DNA of 64,000 bases, taken from positions 208,104 through 272,103 of the forward strand of contig NZ_JADMLH010000013.1 in NCBI RefSeq assembly GCF_016464385.1. Reading direction: 5' to 3'. The position numbers and the translations under genes are program-made. The notes under the pieces were generated by a model. It was not told the origin of the DNA. It searched no databases and was given only the letters and a program-made list of their open reading frames with translations. Origin of the DNA: Nucisporomicrobium flavum. Its GTDB lineage: Bacteria; Actinomycetota; Actinomycetes; Mycobacteriales; Micromonosporaceae. Below, piece by piece: positions 25,252-33,572 of the stretch; position 1 is the stretch's first letter, and each line of letters starts with the position of its first letter.

Positions 25252-26234
25252 CCGGCGTCTCCGTGGTGGTTCCGACCCTCGGACGGCCGAGCCTGACCGC
25301 GCTGCTGACGGCCCTGGCCGCGGGCACCCGGGCGCCGATGCCGGTGGAGTACCTGGTGGTCGATGACCGGGCCGACGCCGACGGTGAGCTGCCCATACCG
25401 CCCGGCATCGAGGTGAAGGTGCTCACCGGGCGGGCCGCCGGGCCGGCCGCCGCGCGCAACGTGGGCTGGCAGGCGGCGAGCCACGAGTGGGTGGCGTTCC
25501 TCGACGACGACGTGCTGCCCGACGCCGACTGGCTCGCCCGGTTGCACGCCGACCTCGGCACCGCCGCCGCGCACGTCGGGGGAGTGCAGGGCAACCTGCG
25601 CGTGCCGCTGCCCTCCGACCGGCGCCCCACCGACTGGGAGCGGGTCACCGCCGGGCTGGCCGACGGTGCCTGGATCACCGCGGACATGGCGTACCGGCGC
25701 TCGGCGCTGGAGGCCACCGGCGGCTTCGACGAGCGCCTGCCCCGGGCGTTCCGGGAGGACGCCGAGCTCGCGCACCGGGTGCGCAACGCGGGGTTCGAGC
25801 TGGTCAAGGGGGCGCGGACGGTCACCCACCCGGTGCGCCCGGAGAACCGGTGGGTCAGCGTACGGACCCAGCGCGGCAACGCCGACGACGCGCTGCTGCG
25901 GCACCTGTACGGCCCCGGCTGGCGTACCGCCCTGGAGATTCCGCCCGGCCGCCGGCCGCGGCACGTCGCGGTGACCGTCGCGGGCGCGTTCGCCGTCGCG
26001 GCGGCCCTCACCCGCCGGCGGGGCTGGGGTGTGGCTGCGGCCGCCGCCACGGCGCTGTGGGCCGCGGGGACCGCCGAGTTCGCCGCCGCCCGGATCGCGC
26101 CCGGGCCCCGCGACGCCCGCGAGGTCGCCACGATGCTGCTGACCAGCGCCGTCATCCCGCCCGTGGCCACCGTCCACTGGCTGCGCGGCTGGGTACGGTG
26201 GCGCGGGTCCCGCCCGGTGGAGCCGCAGCGGTGA
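25248..26234 (+). CDS. Family 2 glycosyltransferase with C-terminal membrane helices
   Basis: 328 residues. The GT-A domain (SVVVPTLGRPSLTALL, GPAAARNVGW, FLDDDVLPDADW, MAYRRSALEATGGFDERLP, REDAELAHRV) is followed by two or three hydrophobic helices (VAVTVAGAFAVAAAL, WGVAAAAATALWAAG). It likely adds a sugar at the inner face of the membrane. The start overlaps the carbamoyltransferase stop and its stop overlaps the next start (GTGA). Confidence 0.9.
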   Translation: MTGVSVVVPTLGRPSLTALLTALAAGTRAPMPVEYLVVDDRADADGELPIPPGIEVKVLTGRAAGPAAARNVGWQAASHEWVAFLDDDVLPDADWLARLHADLGTAAAHVGGVQGNLRVPLPSDRRPTDWERVTAGLADGAWITADMAYRRSALEATGGFDERLPRAFREDAELAHRVRNAGFELVKGARTVTHPVRPENRWVSVRTQRGNADDALLRHLYGPGWRTALEIPPGRRPRHVAVTVAGAFAVAAALTRRRGWGVAAAAATALWAAGTAEFAAARIAPGPRDAREVATMLLTSAVIPPVATVHWLRGWVRWRGSRPVEPQR

Positions 26235-27808
26235 GCCGGCTCTACGAGGCCGTCCTGTTCGACCGAGACGGCACGTTGATCGTCGATGTGCCGTACAACG
26301 GCGACCCCGCGCTCGTGGAGCCCATGCCCGGCGCCCGCGAGGCCCTCGACCGGCTGCGCGCCGCCGGGATCAAGCTCGGCGTGGTCACCAACCAGTCCGG
26401 CCTGGCCCGTGGGTACTTCACGGCCGGGCAGCTCGCGGCGGTCAACGCGCGGGTCGAGGAGCTGCTCGGGCCGTTCGACACCTGGCAGATGTGCCCGCAC
26501 GACGACACCGCCGGCTGCCGGTGCCGCAAGCCCGCGCCCGGCCTGATCGAGGACGCCGCGGCCGCGCTCGGCACCAGCCCGCAGCGCTGCGTCGTCGTCG
26601 GCGACATCGGCCGCGACATGGTCGCCGCGGGCGCCGCCGGTGCCACCGGCATCATCGTGCCCACCGACGTCACCCTCACCCCGGAGGTCGCCGCCGCCCC
26701 CGCGGGCGCCGCGGACCTCGCCGGCGCGGTCGGCCTCATCCTCGAACGGCAGGCCCTCGTCACCCCCGTCGTGACGCGCGAGCGGGCGGGCACGGTCCTC
26801 GTGGTCCGGTCCGACTCGGCCGGGGACATGCTGATCACCGGGCCCGGCATCCGGGCGGTCGCCGCCGGCGCCGAGCGGGTCGTGCTGCTGTGCGGCCCCC
26901 GCGGCCGCGCCGCCGCCGAGCTGCTGCCCGGCGTCGACGAGATCATCGAGGCGCGGCTGCCGTGGATCGACCCGCAGCCGTCGCCCGTGGACGCCGCGTT
27001 CGTCCGCGACCTCACGGAACGGCTGGCCGCGACCGGTGCCGAGGAGGCCGTGATCTTCACGTCCTTCCACCAGTCCGCGCTGCCGCTCGCCCTGCTGCTG
27101 CGCGCCGCCGGGGTCGGCCGGATCACCGCGATCAGCGACGACTACCCGGGATCGCTGCTGGACGTGCGGCACCGCGTACCGGCCGGGCTGCCCGAGGCCG
27201 AGCGGGCCCGGTCGGTCGCCGCCGCCGCGGGGTTCGCCCTGCCCGCCACCGACGACGGCGGGCTGCGTGTCGAGACGGGACCCGTGCGCGGCGGCCATGA
27301 CTACGTTGTCGTCCACCCCGGCGCGTCCGTCGAGGCGCGCTCCTGCCCGCCCGCGACGATGCGCGCGATCGTGGCCGCGCTCGCCGCCGACGGGCACGAG
27401 GTGCTGGTCACCGGCGGGCCGGACGAGCGGGAACTGGCCGCGTACGTGGCCGGCGACGCGGGCACCGACGCGGGCCTGATGAGCCTGCGCGAGCTCGCGG
27501 GCCTGCTGGCCGGGGCGTCCGCCGTGGTGGTCGCCAACACCGGGCCCGCGCACCTGGCCGCCGCCGTGGGCACCCCGGTCGTCAGCCTCTACGCCCCGAC
27601 CGTCCCCTTCGGGCAGTGGGGGCCGTACCGGGTGCCGTACGTGCGCCTCGGCGACGCCGCCGCACCCTGCCGGGACACCCGCGCCACCCGCTGCCCGGTG
27701 CCGGGCCACCCGTGCCTGTCCAGCATCGCGCCCGCCGACGTGCTCGCCGCCCTGCGGCTGCTGGGCGTACGGGCGCAGCACCCCCGAACGGAAGAGGTCG
27801 CCGCGTGA
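26231..27808 (+). CDS. Fusion of GmhB-like HAD phosphatase and family 9 glycosyltransferase
   Basis: 525 residues. Residues 1-175 are an HAD-IIIA phosphatase: nucleophile motif FDRDGT (D11, D13), TNQSG, the zinc-loop CPHDDTAGCRC (C88, H90, C96, C98), RKPAPG and VVGDIGRDM. This matches GmhB, which removes the 7-phosphate from D-glycero-D-manno-heptose 1,7-bisphosphate. Residues 188-515 are a heptosyltransferase-like GT9 (VVHPGASVEARSCPP, VANTGPAHLAAAVGTPVVSLY). One chain would therefore carry out a step in heptose activation and a later transfer. Overlaps of four bases on both sides keep it in the operon. Confidence 0.9.
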   Translation: MSRLYEAVLFDRDGTLIVDVPYNGDPALVEPMPGAREALDRLRAAGIKLGVVTNQSGLARGYFTAGQLAAVNARVEELLGPFDTWQMCPHDDTAGCRCRKPAPGLIEDAAAALGTSPQRCVVVGDIGRDMVAAGAAGATGIIVPTDVTLTPEVAAAPAGAADLAGAVGLILERQALVTPVVTRERAGTVLVVRSDSAGDMLITGPGIRAVAAGAERVVLLCGPRGRAAAELLPGVDEIIEARLPWIDPQPSPVDAAFVRDLTERLAATGAEEAVIFTSFHQSALPLALLLRAAGVGRITAISDDYPGSLLDVRHRVPAGLPEAERARSVAAAAGFALPATDDGGLRVETGPVRGGHDYVVVHPGASVEARSCPPATMRAIVAALAADGHEVLVTGGPDERELAAYVAGDAGTDAGLMSLRELAGLLAGASAVVVANTGPAHLAAAVGTPVVSLYAPTVPFGQWGPYRVPYVRLGDAAAPCRDTRATRCPVPGHPCLSSIAPADVLAALRLLGVRAQHPRTEEVAA

Positions 27809-28734
27809 ACATCCTGCTCTGGCACGTCCACGGGTCCTGGACGACGTCGTTCGTCCACGGCAAGCACCGTTACCTCGTGCCCATCAATGCGGCCCGCGAT
27901 CCGTGGGGCCTCGGCCGCGCCCGGACCTTCGACTGGCCGGAGACGGTGGAGGAGGTCGACGTCGGCGCGCTGACGCCGGACGACGTCGACGTGATCATTC
28001 TGCAGCGCCCCGACGAGCTCGAGCGGGTCGCGCACCTGCCCGCGCCGAGGATCTACGTCGAGCACAACACGCCGAAGGGCGACGTACCGAACTCGCGGCA
28101 CCCGATGGCCGACCGTGACGACCTGGTCGTCGCGCACGTCACCCACTTCAACGAGCTGTTCTGGGACACCGGCGGCACCCGCACCGCGGTCATCGAGCAC
28201 GGCGTCGTGGAGCCGAAGGCGCGCTACACCGGCGAACTCGAGCGCCTCGCCGTGGTCACCAACGAGCCGGTACGCCGCCACCGCGTCACCGGCACCGACC
28301 TCATGCCGCGCTTCACGCCGGTCGCGCCCCTCGACGTGTACGGCATGGGCGTCGCCGGCCTGGACCTCGACCGGGTCACCGCGTACGACGACCCGCCGCA
28401 GGCGCGGATGCACGAGGAGATCGCGAAGCGGCGCGCGTACCTGCACCTGTGCCGCTGGACCTCGCTGGGGCTCAGTCTCATCGAGGCCATGCAGATCGGC
28501 ATGCCGGTCCTGGCCCTGGCCACCACGGAGGCCATCGCCGCCGTGCCGAACGACGCGGGCGTGCTGTCCACCCGCGCCGACACCCTCGTGGAGGCGGCGC
28601 AGTGGCTGATCGACGAGCCGGAGGCCGCCCGGCGGCTCGGCGAGCGGGCCCGGCAGGTCGCCCTGGCACGCTACGGCCTCGACCGCTTCCTCGCGGACTG
28701 GGACCGCCTCCTGGAGGAGGAAACATGCGCATAG
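27805..28734 (+). CDS. GT-B glycosyltransferase (GT4-like)
   Basis: 309 residues. Starts MNILLWHVHGSWTTSFVHG; contains YVEHNTPKGDVPNSRHP, VIEHGVVEP and the C-terminal nucleotide-sugar half AYLHLCRWTSLGLSLIEAMQ with GMPVLALATTEA, typical of GT-B enzymes with the E-x7-E motif region. In the operon between the GmhB-GT9 fusion and a second GT4 enzyme. The donor is likely ADP-heptose or a hexose; not determinable here. Confidence 0.85.
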   Translation: MNILLWHVHGSWTTSFVHGKHRYLVPINAARDPWGLGRARTFDWPETVEEVDVGALTPDDVDVIILQRPDELERVAHLPAPRIYVEHNTPKGDVPNSRHPMADRDDLVVAHVTHFNELFWDTGGTRTAVIEHGVVEPKARYTGELERLAVVTNEPVRRHRVTGTDLMPRFTPVAPLDVYGMGVAGLDLDRVTAYDDPPQARMHEEIAKRRAYLHLCRWTSLGLSLIEAMQIGMPVLALATTEAIAAVPNDAGVLSTRADTLVEAAQWLIDEPEAARRLGERARQVALARYGLDRFLADWDRLLEEETCA

Positions 28735-29951
28735 CGATGATCTCCGAGCACGCCAGCCCGCTGTCCGCCCTCGGCGGCGTCGACGCGGGCGGGCAGAACC
28801 GGCACGTCGCCGAGCTGTCGGCGGCGCTGGCGGAGCAGGGCCACGAGGTCCGCGTCTACACCCGCCGCGACGACCCGGACCTGCCGCCGGTGGTGGCGAT
28901 GAACGGCTTCGAGGTGGTGCACGTCCCGGCCGGTCCGGCGATGACGCTGCCCAAGGACGACCTGCTGCCGTACATGGGCGACTTCGCCGAGTGGACCGCC
29001 GCGGACTGGCGCTCGGCCTGGCTGCCCGACGTGGTGCACGCGCACTTCTGGATGAGCGGGCTGGCCGCCGTCACCGCCGGGCGCGCCTGCGACGTGCCGG
29101 TCGTGCAGACGTACCACGCGCTCGGCACGGTCAAGCGCCGCCACCAGGGCGCCAACGACACCAGCCCGCCGCACCGGGTCGGGTACGAGCGCCAGCTGGG
29201 CCGGGTCGTGGACCGCGTCGTCGTGCAGTGCCAGGACGAGGTCCAGGAGCTGGTCCGGATGGGCGTACCCCGCTCGCAGATGGCCTTGGTGCCGTCCGGG
29301 GTGGACACCGACCGGTTCCGTCCGGAAGGGCCCGCGGAGCCGCGCGACGCCGACCGCCCGCGAATCCTCACCGTGGGACGCCTCGTCGAGCGCAAGGGCT
29401 ACGAGGACCTCATCCGCGCCCTGCCGTCGGTGCCGAACGCCGAGCTGGTCGTGGTGGGCGGCCCGCCCGACGGCCGCCTGGACGACGACCCGTACGCCCG
29501 CCGCCTGCGCGCCCTCGCGGACAGCTGCCGGGTGTCCGGCCGCTTCCACCTCGCAGGCCCGGCCGGGTCCGCGGACATGCCGCGCTGGTACCGCTCCGCG
29601 GACGTGCTCGCCGCCGCGCCCTGGTACGAGCCGTTCGGCCTGACGCCCCTCGAGGCGATGGCGTGCGGCGTACCGGTGGTCGGCACGGCTGTCGGCGGAC
29701 TGACCGACACGATCGTCGACGGCATGACCGGTGACCTCGTGCCGGCCCGCGACTTCCGCTCCCTGGGCTCGGCGTTGCGCCGGCTGCTCGCCGACGACAT
29801 GCGGCGGGTGTCGTACGCGGCCGCCGCCGCCGACCGGGCCCTGCACTCGTACTCGTGGCGGCGCATCGCCGCGCGGCTGACGGCGGTCTACGCGACCGTG
29901 GCCGGCCGTACCCCGATCACCACGGACTCCCCCCGAGAGGCGGTTGTGTGA
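28725..29951 (+). CDS. Family 4 glycosyltransferase
   Basis: 408 residues. The start MRIAMISEHASPLSALGGVDAGGQN resembles sucrose-phosphate-synthase-like and MshA-like GT4 enzymes; further marks are VVHAHFWMSGLAA, VPSGVDTDRF, TVGRLVERKGYEDLI and the donor-binding PWYEPFGLTPLEAMACGVPV. ATG at 28725 preceded by GGAGGA, overlapping the previous gene by ten bases. It ends with one base shared with gmhA. Confidence 0.9.
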   Translation: MRIAMISEHASPLSALGGVDAGGQNRHVAELSAALAEQGHEVRVYTRRDDPDLPPVVAMNGFEVVHVPAGPAMTLPKDDLLPYMGDFAEWTAADWRSAWLPDVVHAHFWMSGLAAVTAGRACDVPVVQTYHALGTVKRRHQGANDTSPPHRVGYERQLGRVVDRVVVQCQDEVQELVRMGVPRSQMALVPSGVDTDRFRPEGPAEPRDADRPRILTVGRLVERKGYEDLIRALPSVPNAELVVVGGPPDGRLDDDPYARRLRALADSCRVSGRFHLAGPAGSADMPRWYRSADVLAAAPWYEPFGLTPLEAMACGVPVVGTAVGGLTDTIVDGMTGDLVPARDFRSLGSALRRLLADDMRRVSYAAAAADRALHSYSWRRIAARLTAVYATVAGRTPITTDSPREAVV

Positions 29952-30565
29952 TGGACCTGTTGGACTCTCACCTGCGCGGTATGGCGGAGGCGCTGGGGCC
30001 GTACCGGGCCGTGGCCTCCGGTCGCCTCTCCCACTGGGGCGCCGAGCTCGCCGAGCACCTGGGCACCGGCGGCCGGCTGCTCGTCGCGGGCAACGGCGGC
30101 AGCGCCGCGGAGGCGCAGCACCTCGCCGCCGAGCTGGTCGGCCGGCTGCGCGACGAGCGGATGCCGCTGTCCGCGATCGCGCTGACCCCGGACTCGTCGG
30201 CGGTCACCGCGATCAGCAACGACTACGGCTACGACGAGGTCTTCGCCCGGCAGGTACGCGCCCACGGCCGCCCGGGCGACGTGCTCATGCTGATGTCGAC
30301 CAGCGGCCGCAGCCCCAACCTGGTCCGGGCCGCGCACGCCGCCCGCGAGATCGGCGTCCGCACGTGGGCGCTGGCCGGCAAGGGCCCGAGCCCGCTCTCC
30401 GAGGCGTGCGACGAGGCGCTGTGCTGCCCCGCCGACGACTCGCAGGTCGTGCAGGAGCTGCACCTGATCTCGGTGCACGTGATGTGCGAGTACCTGGACC
30501 GGGCGCTGCCGGTGGTGCTGGGAAAAGCCGCGGCGGTCCGGCGCGAGGCGGTGCTGGTGTCATGA
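29951..30565 (+). CDS. gmhA: Sedoheptulose-7-phosphate isomerase
   Basis: 204 residues, SIS domain. It converts sedoheptulose 7-phosphate to D-glycero-D-manno-heptose 7-phosphate, the entry to activated heptoses. Seen: LLVAGNGGSAAEAQHLAAEL, SSAVTAISNDYGYDEVFARQ, MSTSGRSPN and QVVQELHLISVHVMCEYLD, all characteristic of GmhA including the active-site Glu and His. The start is overlapped by the previous stop and the stop overlaps the hldE-like start. Confidence 0.95.
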   Translation: MDLLDSHLRGMAEALGPYRAVASGRLSHWGAELAEHLGTGGRLLVAGNGGSAAEAQHLAAELVGRLRDERMPLSAIALTPDSSAVTAISNDYGYDEVFARQVRAHGRPGDVLMLMSTSGRSPNLVRAAHAAREIGVRTWALAGKGPSPLSEACDEALCCPADDSQVVQELHLISVHVMCEYLDRALPVVLGKAAAVRREAVLVS

Positions 30566-31959
30566 GCCGTCCCCTGCTGGTCGTCGTCGGCGACACCCTG
30601 CTCGACCGCGACATCGAGGGCGCGGTGAACCGCGTGGCGCCCGACGCCCCCGCGCCCGTGCTCGACGAGCGCTCCGTCTCGGACCGTCCCGGCGGTGCCG
30701 GGCTCGCCGCCCTGCTGGCCGCCGGTCAGGGCCACGACGTCGCGCTGGTCACGGCGCTCGCCGACGACCCCGCTGCGGCCCGGCTCAGCGAGCTGCTCAC
30801 CGCCGCGGGCATCGAGGTGTACGCGCTCCCGCTGCCCGGCGCCACCCCGGAGAAGATCCGCCTGCGTGCCGGCAGCCAGGTCCTCGTGCGCCTGGACCGC
30901 GGCGGTGACCCGGTCGCGCCCGGCGCCGCACCGGACGCTGCCCTGCAGGTGCTGCGGGACGCCACCGCGATCCTCGTGAGCGACTACGGCCGCGGTGTGG
31001 CCCGCCACCCCGAGCTGCGCCGCGCGCTCGAGGCGGCCAAGGCGCCGATCGTGTGGGACCCGCACCCGAACGGGCCGGCACCGGTGCCCAACGTCCGCCT
31101 GGTCACCCCGAACGAGTCCGAGGTACGCCGGCTCACCGGTGACGCCGGCGCCGGCTCCATGCTGGCGACCGTCCAGCGTGCGGGGCACCAGCTGCGCCAG
31201 CGCTGGCGGGCCGGGGCGGTCGCCGTGACCGTCGGCGCGGCGGGCGCCGTGTTGTGCCACGCGGGACCGACGCCGCTCGTCGTCCCCACGCCCACCGAGG
31301 CCGACGGGGACACCTGCGGGGCGGGGGACCGGTTCGCCGCCACCGCCGCACTGTCGCTGGCCCGGGGCGCCCTGGTGTCCGAGGCTGTGCAGGAGGCGGT
31401 CGCCGCGGCCACCGCGTACGTCGCGGCCGGCGGTGTCACTGCGGCGCTGGCCCCGGAGGAGAAGCCGGACGATCAGGAGCGCATCGGTGCCGCCGAGGCC
31501 GGCCGGCTGCTGGCCGACGTCCGCGCCCGCGGGGGCACGGTGGTGGCCACCGGCGGCTGCTTCGACCTGCTCCACATCGGACACCTCGCCACCCTGAAGG
31601 CCGCCCGCAAGCTGGGCGACTGCCTCATCGTCTGCCTGAACTCCGACAGCAGCGTCTCGGCGCTCAAGGGGCCGGACCGCCCGCTGACCAGGCAGGCCGA
31701 CCGGGCCCGGCTGCTGGCCGCCCTGGACTGCGTCGACGCCGTCGTGATCTTCGACGAGCCGACGCCCGAGGCGGTGCTGACCTGGCTGCGCCCGGACGTC
31801 TGGGTCAAGGGCGGCGACTACGCCGACGGCGGCCCGGACCTGCCGGAGGCCGAGCTCATGCACCGCTGGGGCGGCCAGACCGTGATCGTCCCCTATCTCG
31901 ACGGCCGTTCCACCACCAACACCATCGCCGCGGCGCAGTCCGCCGCCACCAGGAGGTAG
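30562..31959 (+). CDS. hldE: Bifunctional heptose-7-phosphate kinase / heptose-1-phosphate adenylyltransferase
   Basis: 465 residues. The N-terminal ribokinase/PfkB-like half (RVAPDAPAPVLD, VSDYGRGVA, VTPNESEVRRLTGD, DTCGAGDRFAATAAL) phosphorylates C1; the C-terminal cytidylyltransferase-fold half (GCFDLLHIGHLATLKAARKL with the HIGH motif near residue 338, ALKGPDRPL, VWVKGGDY) adds AMP. The product would be ADP-D-glycero-beta-D-manno-heptose. The epimerase HldD is not in the window. The stop is embedded in the ribosome-binding site (AGGAGG) of the SDR gene. Confidence 0.95.
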   Translation: MSRPLLVVVGDTLLDRDIEGAVNRVAPDAPAPVLDERSVSDRPGGAGLAALLAAGQGHDVALVTALADDPAAARLSELLTAAGIEVYALPLPGATPEKIRLRAGSQVLVRLDRGGDPVAPGAAPDAALQVLRDATAILVSDYGRGVARHPELRRALEAAKAPIVWDPHPNGPAPVPNVRLVTPNESEVRRLTGDAGAGSMLATVQRAGHQLRQRWRAGAVAVTVGAAGAVLCHAGPTPLVVPTPTEADGDTCGAGDRFAATAALSLARGALVSEAVQEAVAAATAYVAAGGVTAALAPEEKPDDQERIGAAEAGRLLADVRARGGTVVATGGCFDLLHIGHLATLKAARKLGDCLIVCLNSDSSVSALKGPDRPLTRQADRARLLAALDCVDAVVIFDEPTPEAVLTWLRPDVWVKGGDYADGGPDLPEAELMHRWGGQTVIVPYLDGRSTTNTIAAAQSAATRR

Positions 31960-31965
31960 TCACAC

Positions 31966-32646
31966 ATGGACGCAGTCATCGTCACCGGCGGTTCCAGCGG
32001 GCTCGGCGCCGCCGTCGTCGACGCGGTGGTCAAGGCCGGCGGCCGGCCGTTCGTCATCGACCGGCAGCCGCCCCGCGACGGCGTCGCATGGGTCGAGTGC
32101 GACCTCGCCGACACCCGGGCCGCCGAGGCCGCCACCCGCGAGCTCATCGAGAAGGCGGGCGGCAGCATCGACGGCGTGGTCACCGCGGCCGGCATGGACG
32201 TGCCGGGTGCGCTCGCCGACATCCCCGGCGAGACCTGGGACCGGATCGTCACGATCGACCTGCTCGCCACGGCCGCGGTGATCCGCGCCGCGATCCCCGC
32301 CCTCAAGCAGTCGCACGGCGGGGTGGTCACGATCGCCTCGACGCTGGGCGTCAAGGCGGTCAGCGACGCCACGGCGTACTGCGCGGCGAAGTTCGGCGTC
32401 GTCGGGTTCACCCGGGCGCTGTCGGCCGAGCTGGCCGGTCAGGTCAACGTCACACTGGTGATCCCGGGCGGGATGAGGACGAAGTTCTTCGACGACCGGG
32501 ACGCGCAGTACAAGCCCGGCCCGGACGCGATCCTCAACGACCCGGCCAACGTGGCCAACGCGGTCATGTTCGCGCTCAGTCAGCCCGCCGGCTCATCGGT
32601 GCGCGAGCTCGTCATCGCCGCCGAGCAGGAGAGCTCGTACCCGTGA
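31966..32646 (+). CDS. Short-chain dehydrogenase/reductase
   Basis: 226 residues, classical SDR: cofactor motif TGGSSGLG, active-site Ser (VVTIASTLG) and YCAAK. It is much shorter than HldD and lacks the extended-SDR substrate domain, so it is not the usual heptose epimerase. Because it is bound into the operon (AGGAGG six to seven bases before ATG, GTGA overlap with the next gene) it probably oxidises or reduces a sugar nucleotide or the glycan itself. Confidence 0.88.
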   Translation: MDAVIVTGGSSGLGAAVVDAVVKAGGRPFVIDRQPPRDGVAWVECDLADTRAAEAATRELIEKAGGSIDGVVTAAGMDVPGALADIPGETWDRIVTIDLLATAAVIRAAIPALKQSHGGVVTIASTLGVKAVSDATAYCAAKFGVVGFTRALSAELAGQVNVTLVIPGGMRTKFFDDRDAQYKPGPDAILNDPANVANAVMFALSQPAGSSVRELVIAAEQESSYP

Positions 32647-33572
32647 TCCTCGTGCTGCGTGCCCTCGGCGTGGGCGATCTCGCCGCGGGGGTACCGGCCA
32701 TCCGCGCGGCCCGCGCCGCCTTTCCCGGCCGGACCCTCGCGCTGGCCGCGCCCACCTGGCTCACCCCGCTGATCGACCTGGTCGGCGGGGTGGACCGGGT
32801 CGTGCCCGCGAACGGGCTGGACGAGCCGCTGCCGGACCTGGGCGGCATCGAGGTCGCGGTCAACCTGCACGGCAGCGGCCCGCAGTCGCACCGGCTGCTG
32901 CGGGCGGCGGAACCCGCCAAGCTGTGGGCGTTTGCCAGCCCGGCGGCGGGGCATCACGACGGTCCGATCTGGGCCGAGGAGGACCACGAGGTGCATCGCT
33001 GGTGCCGGCTCCTGCGCCATTACGGCGTTCCCGCCGATCCGTCCGACCTGGCCCTGCGGGTCCCGGACGCCGATGTCCCGCGGGGTGTGACGGTCGTCCA
33101 CCCGGGGGCGAAGTCGCCGTCGCGGCGCTGGCCCACGGCACGCTACGCCGCCGTGGCCCGCGAACTCACGGCCGCCGGCCACCGGGTGGTGGTCACCGGC
33201 TCGGGCGGGGAACGGGAGATCGCGACCGAGGTCGCCACCCGGGCCGGCCTGGGCCCCGAGGCGGTCGCGCGGACCAGCCTCGGCGAGCTGGCCGGGCTGG
33301 TCGCCCACGCCCGGCTGCTGATCAGCGGCGACACCGGCATCGCGCACCTCGCGACCGCGTACCGGACGCCGTCGGTGGTGCTGTTCGGCCCGATGTCGCC
33401 GGCGCGATGGGGCCCGCCGCCGGAGCGGGCGTACCACCGGGCGATCTGGCACGGGACGCGCTCCGAGCCGGGGGACCGGCCGGGACCGGTGCACCCCGCG
33501 CTGCTCGCCGTACGGGTCGAGGAGGTCCTCGAGGCGGCCGGCGAGGTGGAACGCCATGCGGCTGCGGCGTAG
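32643..33572 (+). CDS. Family 9 (heptosyltransferase-like) glycosyltransferase
   Basis: 309 residues, a GT-B protein of the WaaC/WaaF type: ILVLRALGVGDLAAGVPAIR at the start, VTVVHPGAKSPSRRWP, and SGDTGIAHLATAYRTPSVVLF with LFGPMSPARWGPP. It would transfer heptose from ADP-heptose. It is the second GT9 module in the operon after the GmhB fusion. The 3' end overlaps the topoisomerase gene by 17 bases. Confidence 0.92.
   Translation: MILVLRALGVGDLAAGVPAIRAARAAFPGRTLALAAPTWLTPLIDLVGGVDRVVPANGLDEPLPDLGGIEVAVNLHGSGPQSHRLLRAAEPAKLWAFASPAAGHHDGPIWAEEDHEVHRWCRLLRHYGVPADPSDLALRVPDADVPRGVTVVHPGAKSPSRRWPTARYAAVARELTAAGHRVVVTGSGGEREIATEVATRAGLGPEAVARTSLGELAGLVAHARLLISGDTGIAHLATAYRTPSVVLFGPMSPARWGPPPERAYHRAIWHGTRSEPGDRPGPVHPALLAVRVEEVLEAAGEVERHAAAA

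Noticed and set aside
25106..27781. Long minus-strand open frame opposite the heptose operon
   Set aside because: Same shadow effect; no motif, low-complexity Arg/Ala/Gly translation, and opposite to well-supported glycosyltransferase genes.
23608..33572. Operon considered as an antibiotic (septacidin- or hygromycin-like) biosynthetic cluster
   Set aside because: No scaffold-forming enzymes, resistance gene or pathway regulator are present; the gene set fits glycan assembly better, though a metabolite glycoside is not excluded.
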